A stretch of 64,000 nucleotides of DNA from the NCBI RefSeq assembly GCF_017912555.1, contig NZ_JAERSD010000014.1, forward strand, positions 1-64,000. The letters are read 5' to 3'. Shown here one piece after another: positions 42,872 through 52,756 of this stretch. Within the stretch, counting starts at the first letter, position 1, and each line of letters begins with the position of its first letter. The notes under the pieces are model-generated. The model was given only the letters and a program-made list of their open reading frames with translations. It had not been told where the DNA came from and searched no databases. Made by a program: the position numbers and the translations under genes. Origin of the DNA: Bacillus sp. REN3 (GTDB taxonomy: Bacteria > Bacillota > Bacilli > Bacillales > Cytobacillaceae).

Positions 42872-43708
42872 TTGAGTTCAATTTCAGCAGTGGCAGAAGA
42901 ACTGCAGCAAAGCGCACAAGGACTTGCAAACGAGATGGTAGAAGAAATTATCAATCAACTCCATATAGAGATTCCAAAACATGAAATTAACGAGGCAATT
43001 GACGTTTATACGGAATACCTTGGGTTTCTTGGTGATTCACTGAATAGCTTAAAAAATACACCGTCTGAAGCTCTGATCCAATGGAGCAGGCAAAACGGTG
43101 AACGGGAAGCTGCGAAGGGAGGCAGAATATCTGACATCATTCTTCGCTACCCCCCTACGAGGCTGGTTTTTATCGACAAAATTGCTGGAATCTGTTTAAA
43201 ACATCGGCTCAATGTGGAAGATTTATTATGGATTAATAAGCGTATCAACCATATGCTGGATATCAGCATCAATGAAACGGTATTCGCTTTTGAAAGGCAA
43301 AACTTACAGCTGATGAAAGAGGTCCAGGATGAAGTCAATACTCTATCGGCGCCGGTTGTTCCGATCCAGGAAAAGGTTGCTGTCCTTCCCCTGGTAGGGA
43401 AAATGGATTCCGACAGGGCTTCACTGATTATGGAACGTGCCATTCCCAGGGTAGTCCAACAAAAAATAGAGTCGCTTATCATTGATTTTTCAGGGATCGT
43501 ATCCATCGATGCAACGATTGCCAAACATATTTTAGATATCCATCATGTTCTGCGATTATTGGGTGTTAATTCTATTGCCACGGGGATGAGGCCACAATTA
43601 GTACAAGCGGCTATTGAAGGCGGAGTTGATTTTTCTTCAATCAACACTTTTGCCAATGTAAAACAGGCACTATGCAGCCTGAACAAAACGAATAGTTTAT
43701 CAACATAA
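42872..43708 (+). CDS. RsbR-type stressosome protein with STAS domain
   Basis: A 278-residue RsbR paralogue: a divergent helical sensor domain (about 1-150) and a C-terminal STAS domain starting VVPIQEKVAVLPLVGKMDSD, with the phosphorylation region IDFSGIVSIDATIAKHI. RsbR proteins build the stressosome and release RsbT to switch on sigma-B. Start TTG 42872 follows AAGGGAAGTGA. No rsbS or rsbT is adjacent, as is usual for RsbR paralogues. It is intact, unlike the copy at 28772. A HAD gene follows 22 nt downstream. Confidence 0.88.
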   Translation: MSSISAVAEELQQSAQGLANEMVEEIINQLHIEIPKHEINEAIDVYTEYLGFLGDSLNSLKNTPSEALIQWSRQNGEREAAKGGRISDIILRYPPTRLVFIDKIAGICLKHRLNVEDLLWINKRINHMLDISINETVFAFERQNLQLMKEVQDEVNTLSAPVVPIQEKVAVLPLVGKMDSDRASLIMERAIPRVVQQKIESLIIDFSGIVSIDATIAKHILDIHHVLRLLGVNSIATGMRPQLVQAAIEGGVDFSSINTFANVKQALCSLNKTNSLST

Positions 43709-43730
43709 TCTATAAGGATGGGGATCATTT

Positions 43731-44474
43731 TTGGATAAGGGAAGACCTGAAATCAAATTGATTGCACTTGACATGGATGGAACGCTATTGGATGAAAATC
43801 ATGTGGTTTCCGAAGAAAACAGAAGGGCAATCAAGGAAGCGGAGAAAAAAGACGTAAAGGTTGTGTTAAGCACAGGCAGAAGCTTGAAAACAGCAAGGGA
43901 CTATGTCATTTCACTCGAGCTTTCCTCATACCTTGTTACTGTCAATGGGAGTGAAATATGGGGGCCAGATGGGGAACTGATTGATAGGAAGCTTGTTGAC
44001 CCGGAACATATTAAATGGATGTATGACTTGTCACAGCAGCATGATGCAAGATTCTGGGCGATTAGCAGCGATAACAATTGGAACAATGAAATGCCAGACG
44101 ATTTACTATCAAAACATTGGTTAAAGTTCGGGTTCCATATTGAAGAAGATGAAATCCGCGAAAAAGTTTTGCGGGAGCTAGAAGAGAAAGGTTTGTTTGA
44201 AATCAGCAATTCCAGTCTTTTGAACATTGAAGTGAATGCAATCGGAATAAATAAGGCAAAGGGGCTTGAAAAGGTTTGCGCCTTGCTCGGAATATCGATG
44301 GACAATGTCATGGCTGTTGGAGACAGCCTTAATGACATTGCGATGATTACAGAAGCCGGGCTAGGTATTGCGATGGGGAATGCTCAAACTCCTGTAAAAG
44401 AAGCCGCAGACGATGTTACCGGAAAGAATACAGAAAGCGGGGTTGCCCGGGCAATACAGAAGTGGGTCCTTTGA
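43731..44474 (+). CDS. Cof-type HAD-superfamily phosphatase
   Basis: A 247-residue HAD phosphatase with catalytic DMDGTLLD (Asp nucleophile about 14), motif II VVLSTGRS, motif III Lys in NAIGINKAKGLE, and motif IV AVGDSLNDIAM. The C2B cap domain sits in the middle. Cof-type enzymes remove phosphate from sugars or FMN-like compounds. Start TTG 43731 after AAGGATGGGGAT. The gene is 22 nt behind the RsbR gene and may be co-transcribed with it. Confidence 0.9.
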   Translation: MDKGRPEIKLIALDMDGTLLDENHVVSEENRRAIKEAEKKDVKVVLSTGRSLKTARDYVISLELSSYLVTVNGSEIWGPDGELIDRKLVDPEHIKWMYDLSQQHDARFWAISSDNNWNNEMPDDLLSKHWLKFGFHIEEDEIREKVLRELEEKGLFEISNSSLLNIEVNAIGINKAKGLEKVCALLGISMDNVMAVGDSLNDIAMITEAGLGIAMGNAQTPVKEAADDVTGKNTESGVARAIQKWVL

Positions 44475-44579
44475 GAAAAAACCTGGTCGATCACTGAAGT
44501 GCATAATAATCGTCTGGGAAATAGTTCGTAGCAGATATATTTGTCTGCTCGATTTATGTAACTTTTTCCTCAATAGAAT

Positions 44580-44605
44580 AAAGCAGTCCAGCTGGACTGC
44601 TTTTC
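44580..44605 (-). terminator. Terminator of the beta-helix gene
   Basis: AAGCAGTCCAG pairs with CTGGACTGCTT without a spacer, next to an A/T run, directly 3' of the minus-strand gene that ends at 44606. Confidence 0.75.
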
Positions 44606-46288
44606 TCATGCATACGAACGTTGTTTATCTCCTTTTAACTCTACGGGGTTTTTAAACCCGACAGCTTTGATATTAGTGATTGCAACTTGTGAAGCTGCCG
44701 CGTCAACAACCGTTTGCCCGTCGATTGCTTCGGCAACCACTTTCTCAATCACTGCTTTTTCGATTCCTTTTCCAATGTGTATACTTTTAGGAGCGGAGTG
44801 GCGGACAAACACATTTCTGATCTTAATATTGTCCGCATGGTTGTCTCCGCCAAAAACCTTGATATCAAATGCCGCGGTAGGGAATCCGGTAACCCTTACA
44901 TTACTCAGCGTGACATTCCGTGAGCGGTATTGGATGGCAATGATCGGATCACCTTTGTAATCATAATCTGGATCGCCAATGACGGTGAAGTGATTGATTG
45001 CGACATTTTTTTATGCGGAAACAACAAGGGCACGAGGTGAAGAACCCGCATATAAATCCGTGTGTACTGGGTTGACCGCAACGATATTCGCAGCCCTGAT
45101 ATTGATCGCGGTCTTCGACTCTGGGTCGGTTTCCTGATGGTGGCCAATATGCCGGAAATTATAGGAGCGATTGTCATTCAACGAGATATGTCCAATGATC
45201 ACTACATGATTTGCAGCACTTGAGGTATGGTGCGCTTTTATTTCTACACCACCAAAGCACCTGGCTGTCGAGTTGTTCCAGAGCCAGACATTTCTGGAGC
45301 CATCGTCGATTTCAATCCCATTTGAATTCGAGAATCCTCTTTTATGGGCTTTCCCGCTTGGATCACACATGAAGCAATTCGAAATGAAAATATTGTCGCT
45401 ATGATGCGTGGTAATGCCATCATCGCCAAAACCGTAGCCAGTCAGATTGTCGAGCCATACAAACTCACTGCCGCCGCGGGCCCGGTAACCATCACCGTAA
45501 TAGTTATACAGTGTTGCTGATATATCGAAGCAATGAAGCCCAGGATTGATTCCTTCGACATCCCTTACCCATCCGTATTTAACATTCGCATAAAGGAGGC
45601 AGCTAGAATGATTGCCCCATGTACTGGTTTTTTCAACCATTCCCAGCCTTTCGACATTCCAGTCAAGGGTCATTCCCTTAACAAAAATATTCCGGTTGCC
45701 TGTACGGTGATTTTTGTTGGTTACTAGCCGGGTTCCTTTTGGGGCGGAATCATGCAGCTTGATAATAGTTTTTCCCTTTCCTGAACCAATCATGTAAGTA
45801 TAGGACGGCAGTTTGATGCCCCTTGTTACATACACTCCTTCTGGGAGAAAGACCTTTACCTTGCCTTTTCCAAGAGCCAGTCGAAACGCTTCTGTACAAT
45901 CCGTTTGTCCGTCTCCGACTGCACCAAAGTCCTCGATATTCACTTCACGGTCAATTTCGGTTATCAAATGATTATATTCTTCATTCAGTCTTTCCATCCA
46001 TTCAGGGTAAACGTTCCCATTTTTATCGACTACCGTCTCGTAATGATTTATTTGGTCGAATGCTGATTTTGAAAATGCAAGCCTTTTTATTGAAGACTTG
46101 AAGTTTGTTAAAAACATGGACAATGTGGATGAACTCCTGGCAACAAGGGGACTATAGTCCTTGCTTGTCTCTAAAAAAAGCGCGTTTGTCTCTGTTACTA
46201 GTTTCCTTGTATCCAATTGTCCTCCATTGATGTCAGAAATTAATTTTGCATTCTTCTTTGGATCATGAGATCGTCCAAGGTTTATCAT
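44606..46288 (-). pseudogene. Right-handed beta-helix protein with in-frame stop
   Basis: One minus-strand frame runs from ATG 46288 to 44606 (560 residues) and is interrupted only by a TAA at 45011-45013 (codon 426). Residues 1-115 are a helical region, then VNIEDFGAVGDGQTDCTEAF begins a glycosyl-hydrolase-28/pectate-lyase-like beta helix, a fold also used by phage tailspikes. After the stop the helix goes on with KNVAINHFTVIGDPDYDYKG to RSYA. Where TAA stands, Tyr (TAC/TAT) would fit. No signal peptide is seen, so secretion is unclear. Either a nonsense mutant, read-through, or a sequence error. Confidence 0.75.
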
Positions 46289-46448
46289 TTTCTTCCCCCC
46301 CCATTGTCAAACTGCTGCTTCATAATTATTCCCTCTATATGTTAGGATAACCTTTTTTGAAGGGGATTTTCTTTCCCATGTGTTTCATAAGATTGTAAAA
46401 TGTGAATAGGGTATTTAAGCCTTTTTCTTATCAGAGTGGGGGATATTA

Positions 46449-47474
46449 TTGATCACATTAGGTCCACGCGTGCTGAAAACCGGGCTTGCTGTCATGCTGG
46501 CGATACATATAACAAACTGGCTTGGCCTTGAGCCGCCATTATTCGCTGCGATAGCTGCAACCTTCACGATACAGCCATCCATTTATCGTTCCTGGAAGCA
46601 AGTATTGGAACAATTCCAGGCAAACACGCTTGGCGCAGTCATTGCTATCAGCGCGATTTACTTGTTCGGCAGCAACCCAGTGGTTATCGGCTTCGTTGTT
46701 GTCATCGTCATTATTATCGGTCTAAAACTTAAAATGGAAGGATCAATTTCATTAACGATGATCACAGTATTGGTGATCATGAGTTCACAGAAATATGACG
46801 GACTGCTCGCTGCAGGCAACAAATTCATCATTGTTTTGGTGGGTATGGGGTCAGCTTTTCTTGTAAACATCCTCGTTTCCCCTCCGAGTTCCAACAAAAA
46901 ATTTACGAGTGAAATGGACTTAGCCTTCAAAGAGTTATCATTGCTGATGAGAACGGTCATTTCAAGTGAATTGACGGAAAAGTCCTTTCAGGAGGGATGG
47001 AGAAGGCTAAAAAAGGACGAGGCCAAGCTGGAAGAACTGTATAAGACCCTGGACGAAGAAAGGGAAAAAATCTCCAGGATTACCAGACTTGACGTAAGGG
47101 AAATGGTCGTTTTCAAACAAATGCTTGCCTGTCTGAGGCACGGCCTAAGACTACTGGATATCATCGAAAATCATTTTTTTCAAAGCCATCCCGAAATGGA
47201 AGAGTCAATGGTGTTTGATCGGCATCTTGAGGAATTGATCACTTACCATGAAATGATTCTGTTGAAACATGCTGGAAAAATCCAAGAAATCGAAGCGAGC
47301 TACAAAATGGCTGTACTTGATGGTACCAGCCAATTCCTGGAAAGCATCATGGCTGAAACTGGTTTCGAACGTGAACATAAACTTCGGATTGTGATTATTG
47401 GATCGGCAATCTATGATTATGCATTCCATCTTGAGCGATTGGATGAGTTAGTCGATCAGTACCAAAAAAGCTAG
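46449..47474 (+). CDS. FUSC/aromatic-acid-exporter family membrane protein
   Basis: A 341-residue protein with an N-terminal half of about six membrane segments (ATFTIQPSIYRSWKQVLEQF, LGAVIAISAIYLFG, VLVIMSSQKYDGLL) and a C-terminal helical cytoplasmic half (about 155-341, rich in Leu, Glu and Lys). This matches the FUSC/ArAE-like group (DUF939). Related proteins export aromatic compounds; the substrate is unknown. Start TTG 46449 after GTGGGGGATATTA. It precedes ppc on the same strand but with its own spacing. Confidence 0.82.
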   Translation: MITLGPRVLKTGLAVMLAIHITNWLGLEPPLFAAIAATFTIQPSIYRSWKQVLEQFQANTLGAVIAISAIYLFGSNPVVIGFVVVIVIIIGLKLKMEGSISLTMITVLVIMSSQKYDGLLAAGNKFIIVLVGMGSAFLVNILVSPPSSNKKFTSEMDLAFKELSLLMRTVISSELTEKSFQEGWRRLKKDEAKLEELYKTLDEEREKISRITRLDVREMVVFKQMLACLRHGLRLLDIIENHFFQSHPEMEESMVFDRHLEELITYHEMILLKHAGKIQEIEASYKMAVLDGTSQFLESIMAETGFEREHKLRIVIIGSAIYDYAFHLERLDELVDQYQKS

Positions 47475-47613
47475 AATTGCGTGAAGGGGGGATTTGGACT
47501 TTCCCCGAGTAAAAAACAAGCCATTTTTTTGCTTCAAATTTCACATTCTATTAATTAATATGATATATTAATATTTAAAATATTCTTGCAAGTATCTTTA
47601 GGAAGGTGAAACA

Positions 47614-50376
47614 ATGACATCAGGAATCGATATTAATGACAGTAGCTTGCCCTTGCGCAAAGATGTAAAAATGCTTGGGAACATCCTTGGAGATATTCTC
47701 GTCTACCATGGAGGGACCGAGCTGCTTGAAAAAGTGGAGAAAATCCGGGCTTTATGCAAGACACTCCGTAACGAAAATGATCTGGAAGCTTACCCGGAAT
47801 TGAAACAAGAACTATCAACATTGACAGGGCCAATGAGGAAAAACGTCATCCGTGCCTTTTCTGTTTATTTTCATTTAATCAATGTGGCTGAGCAGAATCA
47901 TCGTATCCGCCGCCGCAGGGATTACTTGCTCCAATCGGAAAAAAGTACGCAGCCCGGCTCTATAGAAGATGCGATTCTTTCTTTGAAGGAAAACAATATT
48001 ACCTCGGAGATCATCCAAAACGTCCTTGACACTATTTCATTGGAGCTGGTGATCACCGCACACCCAACTGAAGCGACCAAAAGGTCCATTCTTGAAATAC
48101 AAAAACGGATTGCTGATCTATTGAAGTCACTCGATAACCCGCTCCTGTCAAAAAAGGAACGGAAGAGATGCGAAGAGAGTTTATATAATGAGGTCTCTGT
48201 ACTTTGGCAATCAGACGAATTGCGTGACCATAAACCGACTGTCATCGACGAGGTAAAAAATGGGCTTTATTATTTTGACAAGACCTTGTTTGGTGTATTG
48301 CCGGAAATCCACCAAGAGGTTGAGACAAGCCTTATGGAACATTACCCTGAACATGAATGGAAAGTCCCGCTTTTCCTTCGCTTTGGCTCGTGGATTGGCG
48401 GTGACCGCGACGGGAACCCGAATGTCACCCCGGAAGTAACGTGGGAAACATTGCAAAGACAAAGAAGGATTGTCCTGAAAAAATATAAAGCGGTCCTCGT
48501 TGATTTGATGAAAAGATTCAGCCATTCAACAGCACATGTCAATGTCAGCGAAGAGTTGAAGAAGTCGGTTTTGGAAGACGAGAAGCAATTCCTTTCAGAA
48601 GGAATGAAATGGACCGTTGAAGGGGAGGTCTATCGGAGGAAATTCGCGGTCATCATTGAAAGGCTGAAACAGTCTGGCAAATCAGAAATCGGCTATAAGG
48701 CGTCTGAAGAACTGCTCGAAGATTTACAGATGATCGAAAGAAGTATCTATAGACATCACCCTGTCCATCACCAACTAAAGACGCTGCAAAAACTGATCAG
48801 ACAAGTACAATTGTTTGGATTCCATCTTGCAACTCTGGATATTCGCAATCACAGTGGCGAACATGAAGCAGCCATCAGCGAAATTTTGCGGAAAGTTGGG
48901 CTCGAACAGGATTATTCATCCTTGCCTGAGGGAGAGAAATTGGAGCTCCTCGCTAAAATCCTTGAAGATCCGCGGCCATTGCTTTTGCTCCATGAAGATT
49001 ACTCACCTGATACGCAAAAAATGCTGGAAGTTTTTCAGATGATCAAAAAAGCCCATCACGAGTTCGGGAAACGATCAATCACAGTTTATCTTGTCAGCAT
49101 GACTCAATCAGCAAGCGATTTGCTGGAGGTTCTCGTGCTGGCAAAGGAAGCGGGCATTTTCAGGCTCCATGCAGACGGAAGGCTGGAGTCTGATTTGAAT
49201 GTAGCGCCTCTACTGGAAACAATAGATGATCTGACTGCCGGCCCAAAAATTATGGAAACATTATTTAAGCTGCCGGTGTACCGAAACCATTTGAAAAAGA
49301 TGAATGACCAGCAGGAGATCATGTTGGGTTATTCCGACGGAAGCAAAGATGGCGGAACATTGACCGCTAACTGGAAGCTTTATAAAGCACAGCTGGAAAT
49401 AAACGAAATGGCCAGGGAATATGAAATTGGTTTAAAATTCTTCCATGGAAGAGGCGGTTCACTTGGACGCGGCGGCGGTCCGTTAAATAAAAGCCTTCTT
49501 TCCCAGCCCGTTGAAACACTTGGGCAAGGAGTGAAGATCACCGAGCAGGGTGAAGTACTTTCATCCCGATACTTGCTCGAAGACATCGCCTACAGAAGTC
49601 TGGAGCAAGCGACATCCACGCTCATGAAAGCTGCAGCCAATGTTTTGGTCGAATCAGAACAGGGCCACTTGCGAGATAGCCGGTGGGTTGAGGCGATTGA
49701 ACAAATTTCTGATATTTCATTAAAGAAATATCAGTCACTTGTTTTTGATGACCCTGATTTCATCACTTATTTTAATCAGGCAACCCCTCTTCAAGAACTG
49801 GGGGAACTGAATATCGGTTCACGCCCAATGAGCAGGAAAAACAGCGCCAAATTTGAAAATCTTCGTGCGATTCCTTGGGTATTCGCCTGGACACAAAGCA
49901 GGCAGCTGCTCCCAGCCTGGTATGCTGCAGGTACCGGATTGGAGGCCTTTGCAGAGAAAAGCAAGGAAAACCTCAGTCTTTTGCAGGAAATGTATGAACA
50001 ATGGCCATTCTTCCGCAGCACTATAGATAACCTGCAAATGGCGATGGTGAAAGCCGACATTACGACAGCAAGGGAATACACTTCGCTTGTTGAAGACAAG
50101 GAGATTGCTGAACGGATTTTCGGCAATATCGTTGATGAATTTGATAGGACTAAAAACATTTTGCTTAACATAACCGATGATGAAGATTTGCTGGACCATA
50201 CACCTAATATTAAAGATTCCGTCCACCGCAGGAATCCATATGTCGATCCGCTTAACTTCATTCAGGTCGACTTAATCAAAGAGCTACGCAGCGAAAAAGA
50301 ACCGGAGGACGAATTATTAACTCAAGTGTTATTGACCATAAGCGGCGTAGCAGCAGGATTGCGAAATACAGGCTGA
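47614..50376 (+). CDS. ppc: Phosphoenolpyruvate carboxylase
   Basis: A 920-residue PEP carboxylase, fixing bicarbonate onto PEP to replenish oxaloacetate. The catalytic His lies in ITAHPTEATKRS (H150), with RFGSWIGGDRDGNPNVT, GYSDGSKDGG and the FHGRGGSLGRGGGP loop, and it ends with the C-terminal GLRNTG needed for activity. Full length. AGGAAGGTGAAACA precedes the ATG. B. subtilis lacks ppc and uses pyruvate carboxylase, so ppc is a distinguishing trait among Bacillaceae. A terminator follows. Confidence 0.97.
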   Translation: MTSGIDINDSSLPLRKDVKMLGNILGDILVYHGGTELLEKVEKIRALCKTLRNENDLEAYPELKQELSTLTGPMRKNVIRAFSVYFHLINVAEQNHRIRRRRDYLLQSEKSTQPGSIEDAILSLKENNITSEIIQNVLDTISLELVITAHPTEATKRSILEIQKRIADLLKSLDNPLLSKKERKRCEESLYNEVSVLWQSDELRDHKPTVIDEVKNGLYYFDKTLFGVLPEIHQEVETSLMEHYPEHEWKVPLFLRFGSWIGGDRDGNPNVTPEVTWETLQRQRRIVLKKYKAVLVDLMKRFSHSTAHVNVSEELKKSVLEDEKQFLSEGMKWTVEGEVYRRKFAVIIERLKQSGKSEIGYKASEELLEDLQMIERSIYRHHPVHHQLKTLQKLIRQVQLFGFHLATLDIRNHSGEHEAAISEILRKVGLEQDYSSLPEGEKLELLAKILEDPRPLLLLHEDYSPDTQKMLEVFQMIKKAHHEFGKRSITVYLVSMTQSASDLLEVLVLAKEAGIFRLHADGRLESDLNVAPLLETIDDLTAGPKIMETLFKLPVYRNHLKKMNDQQEIMLGYSDGSKDGGTLTANWKLYKAQLEINEMAREYEIGLKFFHGRGGSLGRGGGPLNKSLLSQPVETLGQGVKITEQGEVLSSRYLLEDIAYRSLEQATSTLMKAAANVLVESEQGHLRDSRWVEAIEQISDISLKKYQSLVFDDPDFITYFNQATPLQELGELNIGSRPMSRKNSAKFENLRAIPWVFAWTQSRQLLPAWYAAGTGLEAFAEKSKENLSLLQEMYEQWPFFRSTIDNLQMAMVKADITTAREYTSLVEDKEIAERIFGNIVDEFDRTKNILLNITDDEDLLDHTPNIKDSVHRRNPYVDPLNFIQVDLIKELRSEKEPEDELLTQVLLTISGVAAGLRNTG

Positions 50377-50380
50377 TATT

Positions 50381-50409
50381 AAAAGCACCAGCAAATTGCT
50401 GGTGCTTTT
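50381..50409 (+). terminator. Terminator of ppc
   Basis: AAAAGCACCAGC (50381-50392), loop AAATT, GCTGGTGCTTTT (50398-50409). Confidence 0.87.
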
Positions 50410-50659
50410 AAATCTTATGGATGTAATTACTCCCTTTAATCCAGAACGCGCCGGCAGCCAAAATAGCATTTCAAACTTACAGAAACTTCGCAAGGAAAGT
50501 ATCCGAACCATCCCCCAGCTTGTCATTCGACAATATGTCTGATATCTTTCAAATTCAGGTTGCTGCATGGTTTTTATATTTGTGATTTGGATAAGGGATG
50601 AGTAAAATAAGGACCGAGGGGAAAATGAAGTTTACCATTGCAAAAAAAGGGGACCGTAT

Positions 50660-50935
50660 ATGATTTGCTCTCACAGGTATATAAAAGTGAACAGAAAGGT
50701 AATGGATAATACACAGATTTTCATCCGCCAGGAAGAACAGATCAAACTTTATCCTGACAAAGTCATTACTGCCAGTCATCACTTTATGATACGAGATATC
50801 CTGGATATCTCGTTCAGGGAAATGTCAGGAAAGAGCTTCCTATATTTGCACACAACGAGTGGGCTTTTTTCTTATTTGACTGAAGACCATCCCCATTTAT
50901 TCATGAAAGCTTACAGACTGCTTAAGTCCAACTGA
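50660..50935 (+). CDS. Small protein of unknown function
   Basis: A 91-residue soluble protein: the N-terminus MICSHRYIKVNRKVMDNTQI is followed by a beta-rich block with IRDILDISFREMSGKSFLYL and SGLFSYLTEDHPHLFMKAYR. Spacing of hydrophobic residues resembles a small PH-like or strand-rich domain ending in an amphipathic helix, but I do not recognise a family. AAAAAGGGGACCGTAT precedes the ATG. It stands alone. Confidence 0.65.
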   Translation: MICSHRYIKVNRKVMDNTQIFIRQEEQIKLYPDKVITASHHFMIRDILDISFREMSGKSFLYLHTTSGLFSYLTEDHPHLFMKAYRLLKSN

Positions 50936-51176
50936 CTGTACTCTAACAGGTATATCCTTTTACAAACGTTCATCAAGGATAAAAAATTCATCATGGCTCC
51001 CTCAAACTGGGATTCCTTTGTCCATAAAAAACAGCGATTACAGTGTTGCATGTGATTCATTCCAACCGGCAAGATAGCGTTCCCTGCTGATTTTTAAAAA
51101 AAATCCAACGGATCCTTTCGAGGAAAAACGGAATTAAAGAATCCGCGATCCATCCTCCCCATATAATTTCCAGCTA

Positions 51177-51404
51177 TTATCCATAGTCTAATTGTGATGG
51201 GAGATTCCCATGATTCCTAAGCCGTTCCAAAATCTTTTCTGCTGGATGAGCTGAGCATTCCTCGTCATGTCGTTTCAGGAATGGCTGTGAACCAAGGAAC
51301 TTTTCCCAGCAGTGTACATCTAATCCCTGTTGTGTCATTGATTTGATAAGGCATCCTCCGCTATTAGAATGCGGGAAACTAATCATTTTCTTTTTTTCAT
51401 TCAC
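51177..51404 (-). CDS. Possible 75-residue protein, uncertain
   Basis: A minus-strand frame starts MNEKKKMISFPHSNSGGCLI and contains HCWEKFLGSQPFLKRHDEEC and ERLRNHGNLPSQLDYG. Codon use looks coding, and Cys/His residues (CLI, HCW, HDEEC) could bind metal, but no ribosome binding site lies before the ATG. It fills most of the otherwise empty interval 50936-51436, upstream of and divergent to the alkyltransferase-like gene. Family unknown. Confidence 0.35.
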   Translation of the reverse strand: MNEKKKMISFPHSNSGGCLIKSMTQQGLDVHCWEKFLGSQPFLKRHDEECSAHPAEKILERLRNHGNLPSQLDYG

Positions 51405-51436
51405 TACAATTTTATTTTAATTTAAGGGGGAGAGCC

Positions 51437-51763
51437 ATGGAGAACTTCACAAAGGAAGTTATCAATATCATTAGCGGCATACCTGCCGGCAGGGTGATGA
51501 CCTATGGACAAATTGCCAGACTGGCCGGGAGTCCAAAAGCGGCGAGACAGGTCGTGCGGGTTCTCCATTCGATGTCAGAAAAACATCATTTGCCTTGGCA
51601 TCGCGTGCTCAACTCAAAAGGGCAAATTGGTTTTAAAGAGCAAGAAATGTATATAAACCAGAAATTAATGCTTGAAGCTGAAGGGATTGTTTTTGATAAC
51701 TCTCATACCCTTTCATTGGAACAGTATAATTGGGAGCCCAGTAATCCAGACATCAAGCCATAG
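51437..51763 (+). CDS. Alkyltransferase-like protein (ATL/MGMT family)
   Basis: A 108-residue protein of the DNA O6-alkylguanine repair fold. The arginine-finger region TYGQIARLAGSPKAARQVVR is intact, but the active-site motif reads PWHRV (W54) where a true methyltransferase has PCHRV. Trp at this place defines alkyltransferase-like proteins, which bind O6-alkylguanine without repairing it and direct it into nucleotide-excision repair. TTTAAGGGGGAGAGCC precedes the ATG. Independent gene. Confidence 0.9.
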   Translation: MENFTKEVINIISGIPAGRVMTYGQIARLAGSPKAARQVVRVLHSMSEKHHLPWHRVLNSKGQIGFKEQEMYINQKLMLEAEGIVFDNSHTLSLEQYNWEPSNPDIKP

Positions 51764-51866
51764 GAGGTCCTTTCACATAAATTAAGTCTTTCATCGGATT
51801 GTCACTTCGCTTTTTATAGAATATACTATCATTTCTTCATACATAGAGAGAAAAGGTGGAAAGAGA

Positions 51867-52493
51867 TTGAATGGTACAGCACATGCGGCACTAGGTGCGG
51901 CAGCAGGTTTCTTTACGGCGACTGCGGTGAATAGTGATCCTTCGGCAACAATGCTTTTATCAGGTATAGGAGCAGTTTCCGGTTTGTTGCCTGACATCGA
52001 TATCGATGGTAAATTAAGCAACAAGATCACATTATCATATAAGATGATCCGCCCAGTCGCCCAGCTCATTGGGCTGTTAATGGTCCTCTACAGCTTCATG
52101 GAAGGAGATTCAACGGAAAAATGGATTGGTATAGGAATTGGAGCGGCAATGGTCATGATTTCCTCAGTCCTGACACAAAGGCGGATGCTGACTATTACTG
52201 GAATAGGGGTTTTAGCTGGAGGCATATCACTTCAAGAATACTGGCTTATATTATTGGGTGTCTATATCATTGTTGCTTCTTTAATTCCACACAGAACCTA
52301 TACGCATTCCCTTATCGGCTTAGTATTTTTTGCGGCTATTGCCAGAGGTTTCGAACAATCGATTGGTGTAGTTGGAATTTTCCCTACCTGCCTTATTGGC
52401 TACATAAGTCATTTAATCGCAGATATGAAAATCCTGCCTTTCAATAAAAAAGGTGTGAAATTCTTCCTGCCACTGTCAGCGAAAGAATTTTGA
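51867..52493 (+). CDS. YdjM-type membrane-bound metal-dependent hydrolase
   Basis: A 208-residue protein with several membrane segments and the metal-binding pattern of the LexA-regulated YdjM/DUF457 family: NGTAHAALGAAAGFF (first His), LLPDIDIDGKLSNKIT, HRTYTHSLIGL and GYISHLIADM. The substrate is unknown, and a link to DNA damage is known in E. coli but not shown here. Start TTG 51867 after GAAAAGGTGGAAAGAGA. Confidence 0.85.
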   Translation: MNGTAHAALGAAAGFFTATAVNSDPSATMLLSGIGAVSGLLPDIDIDGKLSNKITLSYKMIRPVAQLIGLLMVLYSFMEGDSTEKWIGIGIGAAMVMISSVLTQRRMLTITGIGVLAGGISLQEYWLILLGVYIIVASLIPHRTYTHSLIGLVFFAAIARGFEQSIGVVGIFPTCLIGYISHLIADMKILPFNKKGVKFFLPLSAKEF

Positions 52494-52756
52494 ATCAGCC
52501 TTGGGAGATTTAGCTGAATGCAAATTATGCTTTTCAAAATCAATCGTTCCACAGTTGTTGCTGATGGCACGCACATCCATCAGAGGTCATTTGGATGGCG
52601 CCTCAGCCAACTCGCCTTATCCTGATTACATATGGCAAGTGATAGAACGAAAAAATACAGAATAATAAAACCCACGCTGAACGGGACTTGCTAGATGTTT
52701 TGCTAAGTTTCAATCAGGGAATAAAATGAGGAGTATCTTGGATAGAGGGATAAAAT

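Noticed and set aside
44606-44812. A separate small gene at the end of the beta-helix locus
   Set aside because: It is in the same frame as the larger gene upstream, has no ribosome site and continues the beta-helix pattern.
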